Both the position numbers and the translations under genes were made by a program. A stretch of 64,000 bases of DNA from Paraburkholderia sp. LEh10 (GTDB lineage: Bacteria; Pseudomonadota; Gammaproteobacteria; Burkholderiales; Burkholderiaceae): assembly GCF_017814945.1 (NCBI RefSeq), contig NZ_JAGIPX010000014.1:62001-126000 (forward strand), written 5' to 3'. The stretch's first letter is position 1. Each line of letters opens with the position of its first letter. Under the pieces are notes generated by a model. That model did not search any database and was not told where the DNA came from. It was given only the letters and a program-made list of their open reading frames with translations. This document shows, in pieces, positions 17,566 to 25,922 of this stretch.

Positions 17566-17630
17566 CTCGAACTGCGGCTGACCGGCATCGTCGATCGGAC
17601 ATTCCTTCACTTACCACGTTGCGCGCGATG

Positions 17631-18680
17631 TTAGAGCCTGTCGACGTCGATCACGGCCTGCGCGAATGCGCGCGGCGCTTCCTGCGGCAGGTTATGCCCG
17701 ATGCCGCCCGTGATGGTCCGATGCTCATATTTGCCCGTAAATTTCGCTGCGTACGCGCTCGGCGGCGGGTGCGGCGCACCGTTGGCATCGCCTTCCATCG
17801 TGATGCTGGGCACGCCGATCGCGGGCGCGGGCACGAGCCGCTGCTCGAGCGGTTCGTATTTCGCCTCGCCCTGCGCGAGACCCAGCCGCCAGCGATAGTT
17901 GTGGATCGTGATGTCCACATGGTCGGGGTTGGTGAACGCGGCCGCGCTGCGCTCGTACGTCGCGTCGTCGAACTTCCATTTCGGCGAAGCCAGCTTCCAG
18001 ATCAGCTTCGCGAAGTCATGCGTGTACTTCTGATAGCCCGCGCGCCCGCGATCCGTTGCGAAGTAGAACTGATACCACCATTGCAACTCCGCTTCCGGCG
18101 GCAGCGGCATCATGCCCGCCTGCTGATTGCCGATCAGGTAGCCGCTCACGGAGACCAGCGCCTTGCACCGCTGTGGCCACAGCACGGCGATGATGTCGGC
18201 GGTGCGCGCGCCCCAGTCGAAGCCCGCCAGCACCGCCTGCTGGATATCGAGCGCATCCATCAGCGCGACGATGTCGGAGGCAATCGCCGTCGGCTGGCCG
18301 TTGCGCATCGTGTCGGCGGAAAGAAAGCGCGTCGAACCATAGCCGCGCAGATACGGCACGATCACGCGATAGCCGCGCGCTGCGAGCAGCGGCGCGACAT
18401 CGACGAAGCTGTAGATATCGTATGGCCAGCCGTGCAGCAAAATGACGGCGGGTCCGTCGCCTGGACCCAGCTCCGCATAACCGACGTTCAGCAAGCCCGC
18501 ATCGATCTGCTTGAGCGATGCAAACGACGTGTGAGTGCCCGGCTTGACGGGCGGCAGCGCCGCGCGCTTCGACGTGTTGCTTTGTGCATCCGCAAAACGC
18601 GGCGCGACGAACTGGGCAGCCGCGAGCAAGGCTGCCGCGCTCACCAGACCTCGACGGCGCGAATCGATTTTCTTCGACAC
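17631..18680 (-). CDS. Tat-exported alpha/beta hydrolase (epoxide hydrolase/dehalogenase-like)
   Basis: 349 residues starting at GTG, preceded by GAGGAG at good spacing. The N-terminus has a twin-arginine signal (SRRRGLVSAAALLAA) ending near DAQS. The hydrolase core has the oxyanion HGWP (83-86), the nucleophile elbow GFDWGA with Asp155, and a late GGIGH that supplies the His. An Asp rather than Ser nucleophile is the mark of epoxide hydrolases and haloalkane dehalogenases. Lies convergent with the NahR-like gene. The substrate is unknown; export in folded form to the periplasm is inferred from the signal. Confidence 0.85.
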   Translation of the reverse strand: MSKKIDSRRRGLVSAAALLAAAQFVAPRFADAQSNTSKRAALPPVKPGTHTSFASLKQIDAGLLNVGYAELGPGDGPAVILLHGWPYDIYSFVDVAPLLAARGYRVIVPYLRGYGSTRFLSADTMRNGQPTAIASDIVALMDALDIQQAVLAGFDWGARTADIIAVLWPQRCKALVSVSGYLIGNQQAGMMPLPPEAELQWWYQFYFATDRGRAGYQKYTHDFAKLIWKLASPKWKFDDATYERSAAAFTNPDHVDITIHNYRWRLGLAQGEAKYEPLEQRLVPAPAIGVPSITMEGDANGAPHPPPSAYAAKFTGKYEHRTITGGIGHNLPQEAPRAFAQAVIDVDRL

Positions 18681-18849
18681 TTTTCACTCCTCGACAAGGG
18701 CGTTCGAACGTCGGCGCATAAGCATCGGCGGATGCGCGCGGGTTCGGCAACTGTACCGCTGATTCGTCCAGCGAGCGGACGAGGTGCCGGTCACAGCCAT
18801 GCACCCGATGCGTGACGTGTTGCATCGAATGCAGTCGAGGCGACTCTGA

Positions 18850-19285
18850 TCAACCGATACCGAGCATATAGTTCCCGTCTTCATCCGACATCGATTCGAG
18901 CCATTGCGCCTCGCTGCCGGGCTCAGGAAGCACGTTGCCGTATTCGACCATTTGCGATGGCGGCAACTCGGACACATATACCCATATATAACGGCGCTCG
19001 ATGGCAGCGGCATCGGCGATCACCTTCATGATCGTCCAGCAACTGGCGCTTTTGCGCCGAGGTCCTGCCTGCACGGATATGCCCGTGAACGAAGATGTGA
19101 TCCGCCTTCAATGGCTTTGCGCCGAGGAAATGATCGCCATCGGCAATGTCCCGAAAGATGACCTGTGCGAAGAATCCCTAAGCGCCCGTCGCGCCGCTGT
19201 GCGATTGCGTGATGCCCGAAGGGATGGCCTGCCTGAACTCTTTGCTCAAGCGGCCAGCCGCCGCCGACACGACATAGGTTGGCAT
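18850..19285 (-). pseudogene. Tautomerase-family (oxalocrotonate tautomerase-like) pseudogene
   Basis: Read from an ATG at 19285 with AGGAG upstream: MPTYVVSAAAGRL, then a TAG at 19178-19180, then the same frame continues with GFFAQVIFRDIADGDHFLG and LKADHIFVHGHIRAGRTSAQ. Near 19021-19040 the frame shifts, and the C-terminal part continues as IERRYIWVYVSELPPSQMVE and ends at 18850. Joined, these make a nearly full-length member of the about 140-residue tautomerase family with Pro at position 2, broken by one nonsense codon and one frameshift. Lies upstream of the alpha/beta hydrolase on the same strand. Confidence 0.8.
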
Positions 19286-19334
19286 AAGGATCTCCTGAAG
19301 TAGTTCACGGCATCGCGATACAGCCTGTGAACGC

Positions 19335-21095
19335 CTACAACAATCCGAACACCGCTACGCCGCTCGGCGTGCCGACGTACACGCGCCCATGCGCGATCAT
19401 CGGCGTGATGTATTTGTTGCCTGCGCCGAACGTATCCCGCGAGCCGGATTGATTGCTGTTGTACAGCTCCTGTCCGAGGTTGCTGGCGTTGAAAGCGTGC
19501 AGCGCCGCCACCTGGCCGTTCTCGGCGGCCCATACGATCGCGTTCTGCGCGCCGTTGGCGGACACGCTCGGCGTCGCGCCCGGATAAGGAAACTTGCCCG
19601 CGCTTTGCGAGGCGGGCGTGCTGGCCAGATGCGCCGCCGTGATCGGGAATGCCTTGAGGTTGTCGCCGGCGGAGCCGTAATAGACCACGTTGCCGTAGTA
19701 CGCCGCCATCGAGAACACGCCGCCTGGCAACTGGCCGTCGATCTCCTGCCAGATCAGGTTGCCGCCGGAATTGAACTTGCCCATGTCGTCGCGATTGACC
19801 ACGTAGATCTTCGAGTCCTTGCCCGCGCCGAGCGCAAGGTGCCGCGTGACGCCGCCCGCGTCGACGAGATCGGGCAGCACCAGTGCGCCGCCCGAGCCGA
19901 GGTCGGCGTCTTTCGCGGATTGCGAGACCGTGTCGAAGGTCGCGAAGTAGTCGGCGACGGCGAGCTTCGGCGATGTTCCCAGCTTCAGGAACGCATTGCC
20001 GAAATTGCCTTTCGACGGAAATCCCTGTGCGTTCAGCGTCGTGTCGAATGTTCCGTTCGCATCGAGCAGATAAAGCGACGTGCCATCCGACGCCATGCCC
20101 GCGCCCGCCATCCACACCGAACCCATCGCGCCGTTCGGCGTCAGGTTGAGCGCACTCGTTTGCGCGAGCGTATCCGCGCTGTACGCCATCACCCAGCCGC
20201 CGTAGATGCCCTGATCGCAATGCGACGTCCACGCGAGATAGACGTTGCCGTTGACGAGCGCCAGCGCCTGCCGCTCCGCGTATTGCTGCGGGTCGAACAC
20301 GGTGACGCCGTTCCTGCTGTTCACGCCGTTGCCGGGATACGTGGCGGCGATCTCGGTGGGGCCTCCGAGCGCCTCGGCGCCCGTCGCCAGATCGACTGCA
20401 TGCAGGCGCTGATGAATCGATCCGCCTGAGTCCTTGCTCATCGCCACCGCATACATCACACCGTTCGATCCGCGCTTGCGATCGATGACGGGTGTCGACG
20501 TGATGCCGATTTCCGGCGTGATCTGACTGCAGTGGCGATCGTCGCTGGTGGTTTCGCCCGCGCCGAGCAGCGAGCGTTGCCAGAGCATTGCGTTGGTATC
20601 GGCGTCGAAAGCGTAGACGCTCGCATGTTCCGTCACGACGAATACGACGTTGTGCGCGACACCGCCGATCGAAAGATTGCCGACATAAAGCGGCTGCGCA
20701 TCGACCTTGCCATCGACGGCGAGAAAGCCCACCTTGCCGAATGTGGCCGGTTTGACATTGGCAGGCGTGAGGGTCGTTTCAGCGAGATACTGGCCCGTGC
20801 GGGCGAGGTCGTTGTGGTAGGTCAGCACGTCGGCTGACGTCGATGCGACACTGCCCGTGCCGCCCGCGCTGCCCATGCCGCCCGAGCCGCTGCCCGATCC
20901 GCCGGTACCGCCCGACCCGCTGCCCGAGCCACCCGCGCCACCTGATCCACCCGCGCTGCCCGATCCGCCGCCGCCCGCGCTGTCGGAGGTGCTGCTTCCT
21001 CCGCTGCACGACACGCAGACTGCCACGACGACAAACATCTGAGCGATGTCGTGAAAGATCGTCGAACTCGGAAACAAGCGGTGCTTGCGGTTCAT
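19335..21095 (-). CDS. Lipoprotein with Gly/Ser-rich linker and PQQ-like beta-propeller
   Basis: 586 residues. An N-terminal hydrophobic signal ends in a Cys (VSCSGG, about residues 29-34) that could be lipidated. Residues 31-85 are a low-complexity Gly/Ser linker of SGGxGG repeats. The rest is a beta-propeller of PQQ-like/quinoprotein-type blades (for example VYAFDADTNAMLW, HAVDLATGAEALG, KIYVVNRDDMGKF and AALHAFNASNLGQELY). No dehydrogenase catalytic residues were recognised, so it is probably a binding or scaffold protein held on a flexible tether outside the inner or outer membrane. GGAG precedes the ATG. Single gene, long intergenic gap upstream. Confidence 0.8.
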   Translation of the reverse strand: MNRKHRLFPSSTIFHDIAQMFVVVAVCVSCSGGSSTSDSAGGGGSGSAGGSGGAGGSGSGSGGTGGSGSGSGGMGSAGGTGSVASTSADVLTYHNDLARTGQYLAETTLTPANVKPATFGKVGFLAVDGKVDAQPLYVGNLSIGGVAHNVVFVVTEHASVYAFDADTNAMLWQRSLLGAGETTSDDRHCSQITPEIGITSTPVIDRKRGSNGVMYAVAMSKDSGGSIHQRLHAVDLATGAEALGGPTEIAATYPGNGVNSRNGVTVFDPQQYAERQALALVNGNVYLAWTSHCDQGIYGGWVMAYSADTLAQTSALNLTPNGAMGSVWMAGAGMASDGTSLYLLDANGTFDTTLNAQGFPSKGNFGNAFLKLGTSPKLAVADYFATFDTVSQSAKDADLGSGGALVLPDLVDAGGVTRHLALGAGKDSKIYVVNRDDMGKFNSGGNLIWQEIDGQLPGGVFSMAAYYGNVVYYGSAGDNLKAFPITAAHLASTPASQSAGKFPYPGATPSVSANGAQNAIVWAAENGQVAALHAFNASNLGQELYNSNQSGSRDTFGAGNKYITPMIAHGRVYVGTPSGVAVFGLL

Positions 21096-21407
21096 GGACG
21101 TCTCCCGTGCGGTGGAGGGACCGCGAGGATTATCGGCTGCGACTGTGGGGCACCACTACTGAGCAATTCCCGTACCGCGCCGCGTCCAAAAGGGAGAATA
21201 CGAAGGCTCGATGCACCTCGGTATGGTGGATGACGTAACCGGCAATTTCAAGGACAAGAGGCCGCACCGTTTTCGCAGCCGGCGGCAGCGTTTCAGGTCG
21301 ACAGTCTGCGCGCCGCCATCAACGGCGCTTCAACCTGACTACACGCGAGACCTGCGCCAGCGTGAATCCGCTGTCCTTGACGAGTTCCGCGTAATCGGTC
21401 GCTGGGC
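21096..21407. other. Intergenic region without recognised features
   Basis: About 310 bases between the lipoprotein gene and the next plus-strand ORF. No gene, repeat or terminator is evident. It should contain the lipoprotein promoter on the minus strand. Confidence 0.4.
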
Positions 21408-21839
21408 GTGTCATCGATTGACTACGCCTGGTCCATCTCGACAACCGCGAAGGGCGGCAATCAAAAGCATGGGCTCTGCACAACCTCTACGATCTCCGGC
21501 GATCGAAACCTCACGCCGGACGACGGGACACGGTCGCACTCCAATGTGATTCGTCTGCGCGCACGGCGCGTGCAACTCGAAGTGTTTCTCACCGGCACAT
21601 CGCCAGAAGTCTTTCGTGTGCATCTCGCGACGCTGCTTCGTTCTCCGCTCGGCGTCTCCATTTCCCGCACCCACGAACTGCATGACAAGGTGCGCGTGCA
21701 TTTCAACATCGCGCCCGAAGACGTGGACTTCACGCTTCACACGCTGATCGCAACGTTGTCCGGCGCGACAATCGGCACACTGCGCGCGTCGGCAAGTAAA
21801 GGCGACCTGCGCAGCGGACTCGCGATGGCAGTTCAATAG
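21408..21839 (+). CDS. Hypothetical protein
   Basis: 143 residues from a GTG start; no ATG in the first half of the frame and no clear ribosome site, so the true N-terminus is uncertain and may lie downstream. The part from residue 47 (VIRLRARRVQLEVFLTGTSP) to the end reads like real protein with alternating strand and helix and high third-position GC. Not recognised. It is convergent with the LysR gene that ends at 21896. Confidence 0.5.
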   Translation: MSSIDYAWSISTTAKGGNQKHGLCTTSTISGDRNLTPDDGTRSHSNVIRLRARRVQLEVFLTGTSPEVFRVHLATLLRSPLGVSISRTHELHDKVRVHFNIAPEDVDFTLHTLIATLSGATIGTLRASASKGDLRSGLAMAVQ

Positions 21840-21895
21840 ACCGTTCGGCCCGAAGCACCTAAGCACCTCCAAGCGCGCGGCCGCAGGCGCCGGGA

Positions 21896-22783
21896 TCACG
21901 CGCTGCGCCATTGCCCGACGAGATAGTCGACGAAGGTCCGGATCTTCGGCGACGACAACTTCGTGCGCTCGAACAGCACGTGTACGGGCGTCGAGGGCGG
22001 CGCGAACTTTTCGAGCACAGGCCGCAGACGTCCCGCCTCGATATGTTCCGCGACCTGCCACGCCGGCGCGCGCACGATGCCTGCGCCTTCGATCGACGCC
22101 GACACCAGCGCATCGAGGCTGTTCATCCACAAGCGGCCCGTCACGTTGATGCGCGCGCGAGCCGTGCCGGACTGGAAGCGCCAGTCGACGGGTCCGGGCG
22201 CGTCGGAGAATACGAGGCAATCGTGGCTGCGCAGCTCGTCGAGCGTGCGCGGTGTGCCGCGCCGTGCCAGATACGCGGGCGCGGCGCACACCACCATCTG
22301 AAGGTCGTCGAGCTTGCGCGCGACGAGGCTCGAATCGGGCAAGCGGCCCACGCGCACGGCGAGATGCAGGCCTTCCTCCACCAGATTCACGACGCGGTCC
22401 ACGAGCAGAAGATCGATGGCAACATCGGGATGCAGCGCAAGAAAGCGCGGCAGCAGCGGCGCAATCACGAGCCGGCCCAGCAGGTTGGGCGCGCTGATCC
22501 GCAGCCGCCCCGACAACTTGCCGCGACGGGCCGACAACGCGCTGCCGAGCTCATCCACTTCGCCGAGAATCGCCTTTGCCCGGTCGTAAAGGATGCGCCC
22601 TTCGTCCGTCATCGCCAGGTTGCGCGTCGTGCGGCGTAGCAGCTGGGCGCCGAACTGCTCTTCGAGCGCCGAGATGTGGCGGCTCACCGAGGTCAACGAC
22701 ATCGGGATCGAGCGCGCCGCCGCCGACAGGCTTCCCGCCTCGACGACCCGCACATAGACGTTCATTGCTTCAAGACGATCCAT
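21896..22783 (-). CDS. LysR-family transcriptional regulator
   Basis: 295 residues from MDRLEAMNVYVRVVEAGSLS. HTH at about 18-40 (SAAARSIPMSLTSVSRHIS), then the linker helix and effector domain; of the common AaeR/DsdC-like branch with the LRRTTRNLAMTDEG signature. The frame is open far upstream but that is a shadow of the MFS gene. It is divergent from an MFS exporter with 84 bases between the starts, the normal layout for a regulator controlling its neighbour. Confidence 0.92.
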   Translation of the reverse strand: MDRLEAMNVYVRVVEAGSLSAAARSIPMSLTSVSRHISALEEQFGAQLLRRTTRNLAMTDEGRILYDRAKAILGEVDELGSALSARRGKLSGRLRISAPNLLGRLVIAPLLPRFLALHPDVAIDLLLVDRVVNLVEEGLHLAVRVGRLPDSSLVARKLDDLQMVVCAAPAYLARRGTPRTLDELRSHDCLVFSDAPGPVDWRFQSGTARARINVTGRLWMNSLDALVSASIEGAGIVRAPAWQVAEHIEAGRLRPVLEKFAPPSTPVHVLFERTKLSSPKIRTFVDYLVGQWRSA

Positions 22784-22867
22784 GATTCGACTCTTCCGCA
22801 TTGAGCAAGGGTGCTTGCCGGCCGGCTGGGATACCGGCAAGTTCCGGAATAGTCTACATTCGCTGCA

Positions 22868-24085
22868 ATGGGGAGCATGAACGTCAACGCCGCAGCGCCA
22901 CGGGAGCACGCGCAGATGCAACGTTCGATCTACTGGGTCATGGCGGCCGCCGCCGGTGTCGTGGTCGCGAACAACTATTACAACCAGCCGCTGCTGGCCG
23001 ACTTTGCGTCCGCGTTTCACACCAGCGAGCGGCAGGCTGGCGCGGTATCCGTGGCCGCGCAGACGGGTTATGCGCTTGGCCTGCTGCTGTTCGTTCCGCT
23101 TGGAGACAAGCTGGAACGTCGTTCGCTGCTGCGCACGTTGTTGTGCGCGGCAGCGGTTGCGCTCGCCGCCATCGCGCTTTCGCCGACTCTGCCCTGGCTC
23201 GTGGCGGCCAGTTTCGCGACGGGACTCGCAAGCGTCGCGCCGCAGTTGTTGACGCCGTTCGCGGCCCAACTGGCGGGGCCCCAGCAACGCGGCGAAGCGG
23301 TCGGCATCGTGATGTTCGGATTGCTGTGCGGCATTCTCGTGTCGCGCTCGGTTTCCGGGTCGATCGCCCAGCATGTCGGATGGCGCGCTGTCTATTGGCT
23401 CGCGGCGGCAGCGATGCTCGTGCTCGCTGCCGTGTTGTCGCGCCTGCTGCCGAAAGCACAGCCCACCTACACGGGAACGTACCGCGGCCTGATGGGCTCG
23501 CTGTGGACGCTGACGCGCGCGGAGCCGCTCGTGCGTCAGACATCCGCCATTGCGGCGCTTCAGTTCGCGGCATTCAGCGCGTTCTGGGCCACGTTGGCGT
23601 TTCACCTGCGCAGCATGGACGCGCGCTACGGAAGCGAAATCGCGGGGCTGTTCGGACTGGTCGGCGTGGTCGGCGCGCTCGCGTCGACAGGCGCGGGCAA
23701 GTTGATCGATACGCGCAATCCGCGCGTCGTCGTCTTGGCGAGCGGCGCGATCTTCGTCGTGGCCTTCGCGATTCTGGCGCTGGCGGGCGGCACGATTGGC
23801 GGAATCGTCGCCGGCGTGATCTTTCTCGATCTGGGGCTGCAAAGCGGGCATGTCGCGAACATGGCCCGCAACATGAGCATCAAGAGCGATGCGATGAGCC
23901 GCATCAATACGCTTTATATGACGATCCGGTTTGCGGGCGGCGCCGCCGGTTCATCGCTGGGCATCTGGGCGTGGAGCGTGTGGCAATGGCCCGGCGTGTG
24001 CGCGGTGGGCCTGGCGCTCGGGTGCGCGTCGCTGACGTTGCAGGTCCGGCCGCAAGTAACCGCGCGCGCAGCGGTGCGGGAATGA
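22868..24085 (+). CDS. MFS transporter (drug/metabolite efflux type)
   Basis: 405 residues with about 12 membrane helices. The N-terminal half has NNYYNQPLLADFASAF and the loop 2-3 motif GDKLERRSLL, as in the YgaY/YnfM-like MFS exporters of Burkholderia. A second possible Met lies at residue 4 and the helix bundle starts near residue 20. Divergent from a LysR regulator. Probably proton-driven efflux of a small molecule from the cytoplasm; substrate unknown. Confidence 0.9.
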   Translation: MGSMNVNAAAPREHAQMQRSIYWVMAAAAGVVVANNYYNQPLLADFASAFHTSERQAGAVSVAAQTGYALGLLLFVPLGDKLERRSLLRTLLCAAAVALAAIALSPTLPWLVAASFATGLASVAPQLLTPFAAQLAGPQQRGEAVGIVMFGLLCGILVSRSVSGSIAQHVGWRAVYWLAAAAMLVLAAVLSRLLPKAQPTYTGTYRGLMGSLWTLTRAEPLVRQTSAIAALQFAAFSAFWATLAFHLRSMDARYGSEIAGLFGLVGVVGALASTGAGKLIDTRNPRVVVLASGAIFVVAFAILALAGGTIGGIVAGVIFLDLGLQSGHVANMARNMSIKSDAMSRINTLYMTIRFAGGAAGSSLGIWAWSVWQWPGVCAVGLALGCASLTLQVRPQVTARAAVRE

Positions 24086-24103
24086 GCGCTCGCGCTGGCG
24101 GCG

Positions 24104-24469
24104 TCAGCGCGGCGGGATATGTCGCCACGTGAGAAGCACGATCATCAGAAACGCCACGTAGGCGACGACGAACACCCAGCCGGGCAGATCGTAGTACATC
24201 CAGTCGCTCACCCAGCGCTGAATGAAGCCTTGCTGACTGGCTTCTCCCGTGCGCAGCCGGTCTTCGAGAACGGTGAGCGGGCACGGTATGTCGAGTACGG
24301 CCAGCGCCGCGACGATGCCGATCGCCGCGAGATGCAGCATGCGGAACGCGCGGTTGTGCACCCAGCCGTGCCTGAAGGCCGCGCCTGCCCAGATTGCGAT
24401 CACCCCGCCGACGATGAACAGCACGAGCAGCGCGTGCAGCACAAGTACCGTGACGGCCAGCCAGCGCAT
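24104..24469 (-). CDS. DUF2784 family membrane protein
   Basis: 121 residues with four hydrophobic helices (about 5-27, 41-62, 95-115). The motif CPLTVLEDRLR at 63-73 and the WVSDWMYYDLPGWVF region are the hallmarks of DUF2784 proteins, small inner-membrane proteins without known function. Length is typical. Convergent with the MFS gene, 18 bases apart. Confidence 0.85.
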   Translation of the reverse strand: MRWLAVTVLVLHALLVLFIVGGVIAIWAGAAFRHGWVHNRAFRMLHLAAIGIVAALAVLDIPCPLTVLEDRLRTGEASQQGFIQRWVSDWMYYDLPGWVFVVAYVAFLMIVLLTWRHIPPR

Positions 24470-24681
24470 GTAACGGCCCTTGATGTCGCGATTCGGATAC
24501 GACGATTATCGCGCTCGCGCCGGACGGCCGCTCGTGGACGCTTCCACGCCGGGCCGGCGACCTGAAAAGCCCGGCCGCACCCGCTCATTCCTCGCTAATT
24601 CAGCGCGACTACGATGAGCGTCATTCCGTAGCCGGACGTTAGCTACGCGTCGACAAACCATCAGGTCTGAAGGAGATCATC

Positions 24682-25206
24682 ATGTCACCCGCAGAAATCA
24701 TTTATGGCACGCCAATCTGGGTCTGGGTGCTGCTCGTCGTCCTGCTATCGCGCGGGTTCAAGGCGCTGAACAGCGGCACGAGCCCGCTTTCGACGCTCGC
24801 CATCACGCCGCTGATCTTTGCCGGATGGGGCATCCTTCATCTGGTGTCGGACCCGCTGGCGGGATGGTCGTCCGTGATCGTATGGGTGGCGGGCGCAATC
24901 GCAGGCATTGCAGGCGGCGTGTTCATCGCGAGCCGAAGCCGTTTCATCGTCGATCCGATTGCGAATACCGTCATGCTGCCCGGCTCCGTGGTGCCGTTGC
25001 TGCTGATCATCGCGACCTTCGCCGCCAAATTCTGGCTCGGCGTCGAAACGGCGACCGCGACGGACATTTCGTCGCTCGGCATGTACATGTTGACCGATGC
25101 TGCCGTGTCCGGCGTCGTCGCGGGCGTATTCGGCGGACGCTTCATCACCTACTGGCGGGCACTGAGCGCGCGCCGGATGCTCCAGTCCTGCTCGCGAAGC
25201 GCTTGA
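24682..25206 (+). CDS. Small inner-membrane protein (DUF6622-like)
   Basis: 174 residues, five to six hydrophobic segments, beginning MSPAEIIYGTPIWVWVLLVV. The IIYGTPIWVW start followed by SRGFKALNS resembles a family of uncharacterised membrane proteins common in Proteobacteria. AAGGAG seven bases before the ATG. Single gene; function unknown. Confidence 0.8.
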   Translation: MSPAEIIYGTPIWVWVLLVVLLSRGFKALNSGTSPLSTLAITPLIFAGWGILHLVSDPLAGWSSVIVWVAGAIAGIAGGVFIASRSRFIVDPIANTVMLPGSVVPLLLIIATFAAKFWLGVETATATDISSLGMYMLTDAAVSGVVAGVFGGRFITYWRALSARRMLQSCSRSA

Positions 25207-25315
25207 GCATCAGCCGCGGACACGCGGGCAGCCAGCAGCATTCACTCGCTGCAAGCTGTCCGCTTGCGTGCGTCGAGGTTCTCGCAAGTCCGCTTGCATC
25301 ATTCAGCTAGATGTT

Positions 25316-25340
25316 GTATCAAATCTAAATCTCACGATAC
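25316..25340. promoter_or_regulatory. Possible TetR operator before the tetR gene
   Basis: GTATC at 25316 and GATAC at 25336 form an inverted repeat around the sequence TCTAAATCT (25324). The same TCTAAATC word appears in the RND operon promoter at 31897. The site sits 13 bases upstream of the regulator start, a usual place for autoregulation. Inferred only from sequence pattern. Confidence 0.4.
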
Positions 25341-25352
25341 GTCATCAAGCCA

Positions 25353-25922
25353 ATGAGAAAGTCCAGACAGGAAGCAGCCGAAACACGTCAACGCATCGTC
25401 GAAGCAGCATCCAGGCGTTTTCGCGAAAACGGCATCGACGGTACCGCACTGGCCGATCTGATGGCGCAGGCGGGATTGACGCATGGCGGCTTCTACAAGC
25501 ATTTTGGATCGAAGGAGCAGGTCGTGCTGGAGTCGATGCAGTTGGCCGCAACCTCGCTGCGCGAATCGTTCGGCCAGACGCTCGAACATTCGCCGGGCAA
25601 TCGCGGCATGAACACGGCGATCGCCGGCTATCTGTCCGCCGATCATCGCGACGACGCAGGCGGCGGCTGCCCTCTCGCCGCGCTGGCGAGCGAACTGGCG
25701 CGCGGCAGCGACGAGGTTCGCGACGCCACGACCGATACCGTCACCCGCTTCGTCGATCTCGTCGCGCGCCATCTCACGGAACTGCCGCCCGCTGCCGCCA
25801 AAAAGAAAGCGCTCGTCATCGTGTCGACGATGATCGGCGCGCTTTCGCTGGCGCGCATGGTCAACGACGAACAGCTATCAGCGTCGATTCTGCGCGAGGC
25901 TCGTAAGGCTCTGCTGCAATGA
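25353..25922 (+). CDS. TetR-family transcriptional repressor
   Basis: 189 residues. N-terminal HTH at about 12-55 (VEAASRRFRENGIDGTALAD, then GLTHGGFYKHFGSKEQ), the TetR signature; the C-terminal ligand domain has GGCPLAALASEL, common in the AcrR/NemR-like group. Its last 45 bases overlap the 3' end of the convergent outer-membrane channel gene of the RND efflux operon. It is the likely local repressor of that operon. Confidence 0.92.
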   Translation: MRKSRQEAAETRQRIVEAASRRFRENGIDGTALADLMAQAGLTHGGFYKHFGSKEQVVLESMQLAATSLRESFGQTLEHSPGNRGMNTAIAGYLSADHRDDAGGGCPLAALASELARGSDEVRDATTDTVTRFVDLVARHLTELPPAAAKKKALVIVSTMIGALSLARMVNDEQLSASILREARKALLQ

